A stretch of DNA of 64,000 bases, from the NCBI RefSeq assembly GCF_030053395.1, contig NZ_JASGBH010000012.1:1-64000 (forward strand), written 5' to 3'. Positions 1 through 6,781 of the stretch are shown one piece after another (position 1 is the first letter of the stretch; every line of letters starts with the position of its first letter). This DNA comes from Limnohabitans lacus (GTDB lineage: Bacteria > Pseudomonadota > Gammaproteobacteria > Burkholderiales > Burkholderiaceae_C). Under the pieces are notes generated by a model. The model ran no database searches. It had not been told where the DNA came from and saw only the letters and a program-made list of their open reading frames with translations. The position numbers and the translations under genes were made by a program.

Positions 1-70
1 GCCGGAACATGCGTCCTGCCCACAGGTGCCGACGGTGTCGGCGTTGAGACCCTGTCCCCGATCAATTCAG

Positions 71-119
71 GTGGGGGAGTTTGAGGTGGCCATAAGTGGG
101 GGAATTTGGGTGGCCATCA
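71..119. repeat. Tandem ~25-bp repeat, possible insertion-sequence end
   Basis: Two head-to-tail copies of a purine-rich unit, GTGGGGGAGTTTGAGGTGGC at 71 and GTGGGGGAATTTGGGTGGCC at 96, each followed by AT(A/C)A. Multiple short repeats of this kind are typical of the ends of IS21-family elements, and the copy stops exactly where an integrase reading frame begins (about 120). I infer that an insertion sequence lying mostly left of the window interrupted the integrase gene. No transposase is visible here, so the family is a guess. Confidence 0.4.
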
Positions 120-260
120 GGGACCTATGCCACTTTGGAGATGTTGCGCGGGGAAGTTGACATCCACACACTGTCGAAACAAATGGGCAATAGCGCGGCA
201 ATGATTGAGCGTCATTATTCCAAGTTGACGGCAACTATGGCGGCTGAGAGGTTGGCTTAA
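120..260 (+). pseudogene. C-terminal remnant of a phage-type tyrosine integrase
   Basis: An open frame from about 120 to a TAA at 258-260 encodes a short tail that is characteristic of phage/ICE integrases: a TYATLEMLRG box followed by DIHTLSKQMGNS and AAMIERHYSKL. The catalytic Tyr is in ERHYSKL; it ends TATMAAERLA. The His/Arg part of the active site and the whole N-terminal half are missing, and the frame opens directly out of the repeat at 71-119. This is a dead relic of a site-specific recombinase, consistent with an island that was once mobile. It is not the missing half of the other truncated recombinase in the island (7798-8076), which belongs to a shorter XerC-like type. Confidence 0.8.
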
Positions 261-262
261 GG

Positions 263-279
263 TGTCGTTTTACACGACA
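263..279. repeat. Island palindrome, copy a
   Basis: TGTCGTTTTACACGACA: six-base perfect arms TGTCGT/ACGACA. It begins two bases after the TAA stop of the integrase remnant and precedes the promoter region of the methyltransferase operon. Member of the dispersed 17-bp family described in the findings. Confidence 0.65.
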
Positions 280-348
280 GATCCTCGCATCTCAATCAAT
301 TCATGAAGATGTTGCAAACGGCAAATATTGCCAACATTTCATCTATGC

Positions 349-378
349 TTGTCAAAAATATCTTAAATGTGCTACATT
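349..378 (+). promoter_or_regulatory. Promoter of the methyltransferase/ATPase operon
   Basis: TTGTCA at 349-354 is a good -35 element. After 18 bases follows TACATT (373-378) preceded by TG at 370-371, i.e. an extended -10. Predicted transcription start is near 385, giving a short leader before the first gene at 413. The -10 lies inside the palindrome at 372-390, so the promoter is probably repressible. Confidence 0.55.
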
Positions 379-390
379 TGAAAAATGTAG
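372..390. promoter_or_regulatory. Palindromic operator over the -10 box
   Basis: CTACATTT-GAA-AAATGTAG, perfect 8-base arms with a 3-base spacer, covering the -10 element and predicted start point. The position is that of a repressor or controller-protein operator. No classic C-protein gene is seen; the small first gene of the operon is the nearest candidate regulator, which is only inference. Confidence 0.55.
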
Positions 391-412
391 TCACATGGAA
401 TCAGAGGGCAGC

Positions 413-664
413 ATGAAAAATTCAACTAAAACTGACGCTCAGGATCGAGACAAGGGGGCAAAGTTTGTAGAATTGGCAAACAAAAGGGTTAATAAAGCAG
501 TTAAAGACATCTCATTGATAGGCAACTTGGCTAATCGACGAAATTACACGTACAACGAAGAGCAAGCAAAAAAAATCATAAAAGCATTGCAAGCCAGCGT
601 GGATCAAGTCAAGGCTAGTTTCCTTTCAGGAATTCATGGCCAACAAGCCAACTTCGAACTCTGA
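413..664 (+). CDS. Small charged helical protein, first gene of the operon
   Basis: Encodes 83 residues if started at ATG 413, which has GAGGG about 7 bases upstream. An in-frame ATG at 395 lies only about 10 bases past the predicted transcription start and is less likely. The protein is rich in Lys, Asn and Gln and looks wholly alpha-helical, with a central KRVNKAVKDISLIGNLANRR stretch. No cysteines, signal peptide or obvious helix-turn-helix. I recall similar small proteins beside methyltransferase/ATPase operons but know of no function. Its 3' end overlaps the methyltransferase start by 29 bases, so the two are probably translated together. Possible roles are a regulator acting on the 372-390 palindrome or a small subunit of the system; neither can be shown from sequence. 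Confidence 0.7.
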   Translation: MKNSTKTDAQDRDKGAKFVELANKRVNKAVKDISLIGNLANRRNYTYNEEQAKKIIKALQASVDQVKASFLSGIHGQQANFEL

Positions 665-1679
665 GATGACAAATGAACTGAGAGCGGGCGCATTGTTCGC
701 AGGTATTGGTGGCTTCTGTGTTGGGTTTCGCGAAGCTGGCATACCCACTGAGTGGGCTGTGGAACTAGATTCCGCCGCAGTCAACACCTATGAGGCCAAC
801 ATTGGCAAAGGGAAAATTGTCCGTCACGGCGATGTACCTGCGAGCATCATCGATGTAAGCGTTGCTGGCGACAGGCTCGGACAAGTAGATGTACTTCATG
901 CAGGGTTTCCATGCCAGAGCTTCTCTGTCGCGGGTGAGCGAAAGGGCTTTAACGACCCTCGTGGCCAGTTGTTCTACCAAATCATTCGATTAATCAAAGA
1001 GTTTGGCGAGTCTAGGCCCAGTGTTTTGCTTTTAGAAAATTCACCCAATCTAAAAATTGGAGATGGTGGTAGCTGGTTTATGGAGTTGAGCTCCCAACTC
1101 AAAAAATCTGGTTATTGGTTTCGTGAGTCAAATGCTATCGAGCTTGATTCGTACGATTACACCTATACACCGCAAAAGCGAAAACGCTTGTTCATGATTG
1201 CTTTTGCAACAAATCGATTTAAGAACGGAAAGATATCAATCTCTCCCACCCCACATGCAGACGAAAAAGATCTTTCTAAGTACATTGATTTTGATGGAGA
1301 AATCGCAGATGACTCCTACTACCTAGATGAAGACAACAAATACTTTCAAATGATCACAGAGAAGGTTGATGACAGAAGGTCAATATACCAACTTAGAAAG
1401 TATCTAGTGAGAGATAAAGGGGTAAATGTATGCCCAACATTGACGGCAAATATGGGGCTTGGTGGGCATAACGTCCCGTTCATCTTTGACAAAAAGGGAT
1501 TAAGAAAGTTGACAGAATTTGAATGCCTGAAAATGCAAGGCTTCCCATTTGACTACTTCTTCCCTAGTGATGTATCTCGTCCAAAAAGATATCAGCAGGT
1601 TGGAAACTCAGTAGTTCCACCCTTGATCAACATCATTGCAAATTCAATCAAAGAAAAAATTGAAAGTGAGAGAATCTAA
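636..1679 (+). CDS. dcm-like: DNA (cytosine-5-)methyltransferase
   Basis: 347 residues, the normal size for a type II C5 methyltransferase, which transfers a methyl group from SAM to cytosine C5 in a specific DNA site. Motifs in order: motif I FAGIGGF (SAM binding, ~res 21-27); motif IV GFPCQSFSVAG with the catalytic Cys in PCQ (~res 93); motif VI as ENSPNL instead of the usual ENV; motif VIII QKRKRLF; variable target-recognition region ~res 190-270; motif X GNSVVPPLI near the end. ATG 636 has AGGA just upstream; ATG 666, right after the small gene's stop, is an alternative. No Vsr or restriction endonuclease lies next to it. The stop overlaps the next ATG as TAATG, showing translational coupling with the ATPase. 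Modification of self DNA is the likely role in this operon. Confidence 0.95.
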   Translation: MANKPTSNSEMTNELRAGALFAGIGGFCVGFREAGIPTEWAVELDSAAVNTYEANIGKGKIVRHGDVPASIIDVSVAGDRLGQVDVLHAGFPCQSFSVAGERKGFNDPRGQLFYQIIRLIKEFGESRPSVLLLENSPNLKIGDGGSWFMELSSQLKKSGYWFRESNAIELDSYDYTYTPQKRKRLFMIAFATNRFKNGKISISPTPHADEKDLSKYIDFDGEIADDSYYLDEDNKYFQMITEKVDDRRSIYQLRKYLVRDKGVNVCPTLTANMGLGGHNVPFIFDKKGLRKLTEFECLKMQGFPFDYFFPSDVSRPKRYQQVGNSVVPPLINIIANSIKEKIESERI

Positions 1680-3586
1680 TGACAACTGGATGGAATCACC
1701 CCGTAGACGATGCCGACCAATGGGACGGCTTCAACGAGCCAGGCATTGAGCATTTCTCTGGTAGTCCGATAAGGCACCTTGCGCGAGAAGTAAACCAAAA
1801 CTCGCTTGATTCACACGATGAGAGAAGTTCCAAGCCCGTGATCGTTGAGTTTAAAAAGCGCTCGATTTCAACTCAATCTATTCCATCACTCGATGAACTA
1901 CGAGAGACATTTGCTTTCTGCAACAATGCTGCCGAGAACGAAAGCGCCAAGTCGAAGTCTTTTTTCGAGACTGCACTCAAAGAGCTGAGTTCCAAGAAAA
2001 TTACAGTACTCGAGATTGCGGACTACAACACTAAGGGCATTAAAGGACCCTCTCGAAATGGATCGCCCTTTTACGCCTTCATAAAAGCCAAAGGGCAAAG
2101 CAAAAAGGCATCAGAAACAGCGACAGGGTCTTTTGGCATTGGTAAGTTCGCACCCTATGCCGTTTCAAAATTAAGGACTGTATTTGTATCAACCGTCTTC
2201 GAAGACGAAGACGGAAAATATCAGCAACTTACTCAAGGTAAGTCCATCTTAATGTCTCACGATGACAAGGCTGGGCAACGACGACAGGGGATTGGATTTT
2301 GGGGTATCAAAGAAAAGTGCCAGCCAATCGACGGCATCGATCCTAAGATTTCAGATTGGCTTCGATGCTCTTCATCCACCGCTGATTACAAAAAACATGT
2401 CGGCACTAACCTGACAATTTTGGGGTTCAATGATGAAGAAGGCTGGGAAGAAAACTTGGCTGCTTCGATTGTGGAAAACTTCTTCGGATCCATCAAGGAA
2501 GGGAAACTAGAAGTACGAATTGGTGACAAATACGCGATCACTGCCAACTCGATTGACTCAATTTTTGCCTCTTCTGATATCAAATCTGCAATTGAGGATC
2601 AAAAAAATGAACCCGAACAATTCGAGCACAGCCAAAATTATTTGGAGTGTCTGGGCGAGAGTGCCGCTGTCATTATTGAACCTAAGCAAGACCCAATACT
2701 AGGTTTATGTGAGCTCCGTATCTTTGTGGGTGATGGCATGCCCAAAAAGGTGGCCTTCTTGCGAAATGGCATGTTCATTTCAGACTCACTCAATATCCAA
2801 GGCTTGAAAAGCTTCTCCGATTTCAAAGAGTTTGTCGCAGTTTTTCAATGCAAGAGCAAAGTAGGTATTGAGCTTCTTCGTGCTATGGAACCACCAAGAC
2901 ACGATGACTTTGAACCAGAGAGACTCCCAACTAAAGATGCTCAAGACCGAGGACGCAAAGCACTAAGAGGAGTTGCTCGCTGGATACGAGAACGGCTGCA
3001 ACGCCATGCGAAAGATCCCGTATCAGAAATCACAAAGCTGGATGAACTGAAAGACTTCTTTGCAGAAGAAGGCAATTCAGGTGAAGGGAACGGATCAGAA
3101 GAAATTAACCCGTACGGTTCGATCACCATAAAAGCGAAGCCTATTCCTGTACGAATGTCGAAAGTTCAGGTTCCTGAACAAGAAGGCTCTAGTCAAGGCA
3201 CTGATGGTGAAGATGGAGAAGGTGGCGGTGGCGCAGAAGGCGCTGGCGGTGGCGACGGCCAAGGTGGCAAAGGTACCTCGAAAGGAGGAACTGGCTCTGC
3301 CACGGCGAAACCAACCGTAGGATTGTCTAATTTGCGTGCTGTAGTGACTAGCGGGACAAGTCGCCGTATATCCTTTACCCCTCTGGTGAGCGGGACTATC
3401 GAGCTTAGCTTGTTTGAAGTTGGGGCTGATAGCGATTATCTGATTGCGGCGACCGCCTGTGGCAAGGGAAATATCAAGCACGGAAAGGTTCAACTTCCCG
3501 TAACGAAGGGTGAGCGAGAGTCAGTTGACATCACTCTCAGCGAAAACTTTACAGGTGCATTGAAGGTGGCTGGTCATGAAATTTGA
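1679..3586 (+). CDS. GHKL/MORC-type ATPase of the methyltransferase operon
   Basis: 635 residues. The N-terminal half has a Bergerat ATP-binding fold: N-box REVNQNSLDSHDE (~res 37-49), a G1-like box IADYNTKGIKG (~res 114-124) and G2 box GSFGIGKFAPYAVS (~res 148-161). Proteins of this type (MutL/MORC-like ATPases linked to restriction-modification loci, described by Iyer, Abhiman and Aravind) undergo ATP-driven clamp closure on DNA. A middle transducer region follows, then an acidic Gly/Glu-rich linker (~res 505-545) and a ~85-residue C-terminal part with alternating beta-strand pattern. There is no nuclease, helicase or transmembrane segment. Start overlaps dcm by one base; the next gene overlaps its end by 11 bases. 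The Z1 helicase and AIPR genes that accompany such ATPases in Mza-type loci are absent here. Confidence 0.8.
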   Translation: MTTGWNHPVDDADQWDGFNEPGIEHFSGSPIRHLAREVNQNSLDSHDERSSKPVIVEFKKRSISTQSIPSLDELRETFAFCNNAAENESAKSKSFFETALKELSSKKITVLEIADYNTKGIKGPSRNGSPFYAFIKAKGQSKKASETATGSFGIGKFAPYAVSKLRTVFVSTVFEDEDGKYQQLTQGKSILMSHDDKAGQRRQGIGFWGIKEKCQPIDGIDPKISDWLRCSSSTADYKKHVGTNLTILGFNDEEGWEENLAASIVENFFGSIKEGKLEVRIGDKYAITANSIDSIFASSDIKSAIEDQKNEPEQFEHSQNYLECLGESAAVIIEPKQDPILGLCELRIFVGDGMPKKVAFLRNGMFISDSLNIQGLKSFSDFKEFVAVFQCKSKVGIELLRAMEPPRHDDFEPERLPTKDAQDRGRKALRGVARWIRERLQRHAKDPVSEITKLDELKDFFAEEGNSGEGNGSEEINPYGSITIKAKPIPVRMSKVQVPEQEGSSQGTDGEDGEGGGGAEGAGGGDGQGGKGTSKGGTGSATAKPTVGLSNLRAVVTSGTSRRISFTPLVSGTIELSLFEVGADSDYLIAATACGKGNIKHGKVQLPVTKGERESVDITLSENFTGALKVAGHEI

Positions 3587-4409
3587 TAGACAAAAAACTT
3601 TTCCTTACCCAGTATTGCGTCCATTCAGCGATGACTATCTCGATGTTGACTTCCAGACCAATACTGAATTCACCATCTCAGGAAACGAGATAGCACTTGA
3701 CTGCACATTTATCACCTCATCTGAGGAACTGCAAGCAGAGATTGATAAGGGTTTTGCCAAGTTTGTGTCCATAGTTTCATGTCGTGACACCTATTTTCGA
3801 AAAGTCATACAGACTGATCAGCAAGCATTCTCAGTAAAGCTCGATGCCGATTCTTTACGTGGCGAAGTTCTTGTGGACTCGTATATCGTCGCAGTCAAAG
3901 ACATTAACGGGTTTAGATCCCAGGACATCAACCCAGAGTTTGGTCAAGAAGCTTTCTTCTTTACGGCAGGACAAATTCTTGCTCAAGATGAAACAAATGC
4001 CATTTACATCGATAGAGAGTTGTTCAAACCCCTGTCTTCAGTTTTTGAGCTCGTCAAAAATGAGCAACTGTCTGGTGGCAAGTGGAAGGTTGGTGTAGAT
4101 CAGGACAACGTTCAAATCGAGGTTAGCCCTGAAATGAAAGAGTCGATTGATAACGCAAGAAACAGCAAAACCAGTCGTGCCGTTTTAATCAACTCACTGT
4201 ATTTCTCGGCGGTAACTCAAGCAATCCAAATGTTGAAGGATGTAGGCGACTTTGGTGATCTCAAGTGGGCACGTGTCATGTCCCAACAAATCCACAATAA
4301 AGGGCTAGACGTTGAATCACAAGATGCATACGTCATAGCTCAAGAGCTAATGAAGCACCCACTTAACGTATTGCGTGCAAATGTCTTCCAGGGAGAATCA
4401 AATGTCTAA
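3576..4409 (+). CDS. Predicted all-beta protein of the ATPase operon, unknown function
   Basis: 277 residues, starting at ATG 3576 inside the end of the ATPase gene. The first ~150 residues alternate short hydrophobic and polar stretches, as in beta-sandwich or immunoglobulin-like proteins, beginning with an FPYPVLRPFSDDYLDVDF segment. From ~res 190 the chain becomes helical (MLKDVGDFGDLKWARVMSQQ). No catalytic motif, Cys cluster, signal peptide or membrane span was found. Gene overlap on both sides ties it to the ATPase and to the next gene, so it is most likely a structural partner or DNA/target-binding subunit. I do not recognise the family. Confidence 0.75.
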   Translation: MKFDRQKTFPYPVLRPFSDDYLDVDFQTNTEFTISGNEIALDCTFITSSEELQAEIDKGFAKFVSIVSCRDTYFRKVIQTDQQAFSVKLDADSLRGEVLVDSYIVAVKDINGFRSQDINPEFGQEAFFFTAGQILAQDETNAIYIDRELFKPLSSVFELVKNEQLSGGKWKVGVDQDNVQIEVSPEMKESIDNARNSKTSRAVLINSLYFSAVTQAIQMLKDVGDFGDLKWARVMSQQIHNKGLDVESQDAYVIAQELMKHPLNVLRANVFQGESNV

Positions 4410-5127
4410 CCTGCAGTTGTTCCGTGCTCAAACCGTTGCCCAGCTTTTTGCAGATGTCGCAAAGAACTTGGACCTCTATCGTTCTGGAGACTTTACTGAT
4501 CTTCTTCACGATCAGTCTCACTTTCTAGACTCCTCATGCACGACGGATGAAGAGGCCTTAAAAAAAATTACTTCCACCAAAGAAAATGACAACGAGGTGG
4601 CCTGCTGTTTGCACATCCTTCAAGCCATTGGGGGTGTTAGCTCATACCTTGCACGAGACGAACGACTATGGGCACGTCTCTGCCACATCGAGCTATTGGA
4701 GTACGCCCGCACTCGCTGGCCCATTCCTGCTAACGACGAAAAAGCAGTGACGCACATCAAGAAGCATTTTTTCGCTAAAGGTGCGCGTGGGATTGAGCGA
4801 GATAATGCTGCCTCACGGCTTTGGTGGATGGCTACCATTTGCAACAAGGTTGAAGGCCTACCTTTGGATCAGGCGCTTACTGCCTTCCTACATCAATCTG
4901 ATGTACGAGCCAACATCGTTGAGCGCCCCACGACATCCCAGAATGCAACGCTACTATCTTCAGTAGTTAATAAATTGCATGAGTCGTACAACGGCGACAA
5001 GGCCCTATATGAGCGCGAAAAGTTTCGCGCAGTCATGAAGAACTTGAATTTAGAAGGTGGCGTTCGTCTTCTAGAAGTTCTTGGCAGCAAAGAACTTAAA
5101 AAACTCGTCGAGAAAGTATCTAAATGA
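4402..5127 (+). CDS. DUF6339-like protein, last gene of the operon
   Basis: 241 residues from ATG 4402, which has a strong GGGAGAA ribosome site and overlaps the previous stop by 8 bases. Mostly helical. Two blocks match my memory of the uncharacterised DUF6339 family: LWARLCHIELLEYARTRWPI (~res 86-105) and the downstream RDNAASRLWWMATI (~res 126-139). That family is repeatedly found in defence-type gene neighbourhoods with methyltransferases and GHKL ATPases; its biochemical role is unknown. No nuclease signature (PD-(D/E)XK, HNH, GIY-YIG) can be seen. A dispersed palindrome begins five bases after its stop. It could be the effector of the system by elimination, which is inference only. Confidence 0.65.
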   Translation: MSNLQLFRAQTVAQLFADVAKNLDLYRSGDFTDLLHDQSHFLDSSCTTDEEALKKITSTKENDNEVACCLHILQAIGGVSSYLARDERLWARLCHIELLEYARTRWPIPANDEKAVTHIKKHFFAKGARGIERDNAASRLWWMATICNKVEGLPLDQALTAFLHQSDVRANIVERPTTSQNATLLSSVVNKLHESYNGDKALYEREKFRAVMKNLNLEGGVRLLEVLGSKELKKLVEKVSK

Positions 5128-5131
5128 AGGA

Positions 5132-5148
5132 CGTCGTGTAACATGACA
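5132..5148. repeat. Island palindrome, copy b
   Basis: CGTCGTGTAACATGACA, two mismatches from copy c. It starts 5 bases after the stop of the operon's last gene. Together with copy c, 70 bases downstream, it forms the outer arms of a larger hairpin (5131-5219). Confidence 0.65.
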
Positions 5149-5201
5149 TTCAGTGCTCATAATCCCAGTAGGTATAAAAAACTTGCTGGGTATTGAGCCA
5201 A

Positions 5202-5218
5202 TGTCGTGTAACACGACA
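5202..5218. repeat. Island palindrome, copy c (perfect)
   Basis: TGTCGTGTAACACGACA, an exact 8-base inverted repeat around one central A; with the flanking A and T the symmetry reaches 19 bases. It ends 4 bases before the stop codon of the minus-strand DUF6876-like gene. The region 5131-5219 as a whole folds back on itself: GACATT, GCTCA and CCCAG on the left pair with CTGGG, TGAGC and AATGTC on the right, with unequal unpaired bases between. Confidence 0.75.
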
Positions 5219-5221
5219 TCT

Positions 5222-5581
5222 TCAATACTCGCTCGTCAACATGATCACCCAATCACTGCCATTCCAGCAGGCATACAGGGTGTAATGTGGGATCGGGAAA
5301 TCCGTATAAGGAATCACCTGTCTTGCCCTTACTGCACCATTGCCATCTTCCATTGTCAGCACGGCAGTTGAGCCAGTGACCACAAGCCGGACCTGCACAA
5401 ACCAGTCCGACGTGCCAAGTTCAAGCAAGTAGCTGGCTGCCGCATCCATCAGCCAAAACGCTCCTGCGCCTTCCGCAAGATATTTGGCACCATCTGTGAG
5501 CAGGCAACGGCGGTTGAGGCGGTGGTAGTGCTCTGTCCCTGTGAACAGGCATAGGCGGGAAAGGTCGTAATTTTCGTCCAT
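5222..5581 (-). CDS. DUF6876-like protein
   Basis: 119 residues, start at 5581 preceded by AAAGGACA. The blocks LFTGTEHYHR, LLTDGAKYLAEGAGAFWLMD and a C-terminal PYTDFPI...LTSEY agree with what I remember of the DUF6876 family, small cytoplasmic proteins common on plasmids, phages and integrative elements and without known function. No membrane span or metal motif. It is a free-standing unit: convergent with the methyltransferase operon, with a palindrome a few bases beyond its stop. Cargo or maintenance function of the island is the most that can be said. Confidence 0.65.
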   Translation of the reverse strand: MDENYDLSRLCLFTGTEHYHRLNRRCLLTDGAKYLAEGAGAFWLMDAAASYLLELGTSDWFVQVRLVVTGSTAVLTMEDGNGAVRARQVIPYTDFPIPHYTLYACWNGSDWVIMLTSEY

Positions 5582-5777
5582 CGTTGTGTCCTTTGTTGGT
5601 TGCTATGGACACAGTGTGTTTTCGATTGGCGATTTGGACGACCAGAGTCCGTCCACTTTGGCGGGTTTCCTGTTGCAATCCCTGTAAGCGGCGCGTGACC
5701 AGCATCAGTACCGTTCCGTTAAAGGCTGGGGCGTGCGGGGTGCTGTGCAGGGGATTTGAGCGCCGCTTGATGTGTGG

Positions 5778-5796
5778 TGTTGTGTTTGACACGACA
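5778..5796. repeat. Island palindrome, copy d
   Basis: TGTTGTGT-TTG-ACACGACA: one mismatch in the left arm and a 3-base spacer. Lies between the DUF6876-like gene and the terminator of the next minus-strand gene. Confidence 0.55.
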
Positions 5797-5835
5797 GTAG
5801 CTGCGCCCAGCAGGGCGCAGCCCCGAATTGCAGAC

Positions 5836-5864
5836 GAAAAAAAGCCCGCACGGTGACGGGCTTT
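5836..5864 (-). terminator. Terminator of the 5884-6666 gene
   Basis: Stem AAAGCCCG/CGGGCTTT with an 8-base loop; read on the minus strand it ends in a run of seven T. It sits 20 bases beyond the stop of the unknown acidic gene. Confidence 0.8.
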
Positions 5865-5883
5865 AGTTGTCGCAGGGCTGATC

Positions 5884-6666
5884 TCAGTAGTCACCTGTAC
5901 TAAGGTCAGCCCATGTTAATTCTGGGAATAGGTCTTGAAGGGTTGAGAGGTTTTCCTTGCCCCAGCTATCAGCTGATTCAAATTTAGCGATGACGCTACG
6001 GGCCTCCTCAAGTGTCATCATCTCGTCGTCAATATCAAATAATCCATCTTCATCTGGGCCTTGGGCAAGAGCTTCTTCGATAAGCTCTGGATACAGTGGA
6101 AGATGATCCCATTCACAGGCAGCAACACCAAACTCATAAAGTGAGTCAATCAATCTGGTCACAATGCCTGCGTAGTCGTGCTGAACAAACTTGCGTATAA
6201 ACTGAAGCGTAGGGGTGCCAGCATCATCTATTTGATCAGTGGAAGTGACGTCTTGCACGTTGTCGTCGTCGATTTCTACTGCTTTTTCTCCTATGGCATA
6301 GCCAAAAATCCGATTCTTTCTTCCTAGGCCAACGCACAGAATTTGCTGAGTCGCAAGGTTGATGAAAATGAGATCAGGCTTGTGGAAAGGTGCATTTTTC
6401 CCAAGGACAGACTCGAATCCAGGATATGCAGTCATCAACTGCTCAGCAACTACAGACTCATCAAGACTCGCTGAGATGATCAACAAATGACCTTCGCATG
6501 CATTGCTGGATGTAGCTTGGTATTCAGCCAGATCGTCAGCACTGCAGTAGGGAAAATTTGGGTGAGCTTCGAGCCATTGCTTGGAGTAGACGTCCACAAG
6601 TGCACCTAACTCCGTGAGTTGCTTGATGCACCCTTGCGCCGCGTGCGTTCCATCTGTGTAGGGCAT
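5884..6666 (-). CDS. Acidic protein of unknown function
   Basis: 260 residues with a strongly acidic character, especially the C-terminal third (EEALAQGPDEDGLFDIDDEM) and the middle EIDDDNVQDV. A hydrophobic block HKPDLIFINLATQQILCVGLG (~res 94-114) has a beta-alpha-beta feel but carries no motif I can name. No signal peptide, no cysteine cluster, no membrane span. It has its own terminator and lies between palindrome copies d and e, so it looks like an independent cassette. The acidic profile would suit a DNA mimic or an inhibitor, but nothing in the sequence proves it. Confidence 0.6.
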   Translation of the reverse strand: MPYTDGTHAAQGCIKQLTELGALVDVYSKQWLEAHPNFPYCSADDLAEYQATSSNACEGHLLIISASLDESVVAEQLMTAYPGFESVLGKNAPFHKPDLIFINLATQQILCVGLGRKNRIFGYAIGEKAVEIDDDNVQDVTSTDQIDDAGTPTLQFIRKFVQHDYAGIVTRLIDSLYEFGVAACEWDHLPLYPELIEEALAQGPDEDGLFDIDDEMMTLEEARSVIAKFESADSWGKENLSTLQDLFPELTWADLSTGDY

Positions 6667-6730
6667 ATTGATCCTTAAGAATTTGACTTCATTAAAATGT
6701 CCAGGATATTTATCTCACAAGCGTAACAAA

Positions 6731-6754
6731 AAAGCCTGCACATGTGCAGGCTTT
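6731..6754 (-). terminator. Terminator of the AAA+ gene
   Basis: Perfect 24-base palindrome made of AAAGCCTGCACA and its complement; the minus strand then runs into six T (6728-6733). It is 18 bases beyond the stop of the AAA+ gene. Confidence 0.85.
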
Positions 6755-6764
6755 AATGTGAATA

Positions 6765-6781
6765 TGTCGTGTTAAGTGACA
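6765..6781. repeat. Island palindrome, copy e (half-degenerate)
   Basis: TGTCGTGTTAAGTGACA; the left arm is intact and the right arm is degraded. It overlaps the stop codon (6772-6774 on the minus strand) of the AAA+ gene. Confidence 0.5.

Larger units (their letters stand above)
5582..5883. other. Gene-poor stretch between two island units
   Basis: No convincing gene. It contains the upstream region of the DUF6876-like gene, a segment (about 5651-5682, AGTCCGTCCACTTTGGCGGG then TTTC and CAATCCC) that resembles the leader at 12049-12085, the palindrome copy d, a GC-rich hairpin with GCTGCGCCC/GGGCGCAGC arms (about 5800-5822), and the terminator of the gene to its right. A 90-codon open frame on the plus strand has no family resemblance and crosses these elements, so I do not call it. 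Confidence 0.6.

Noticed and set aside
413-664. Antitoxin or C-protein assignment for the first small gene
   Set aside because: No helix-turn-helix or toxin partner can be identified; kept as unknown.
5131-5219. Integron attC site and cassette array
   Set aside because: The folded architecture is similar, but the right end lacks GTTRRRY, the palindromes at other units are single, and no integron integrase is present.
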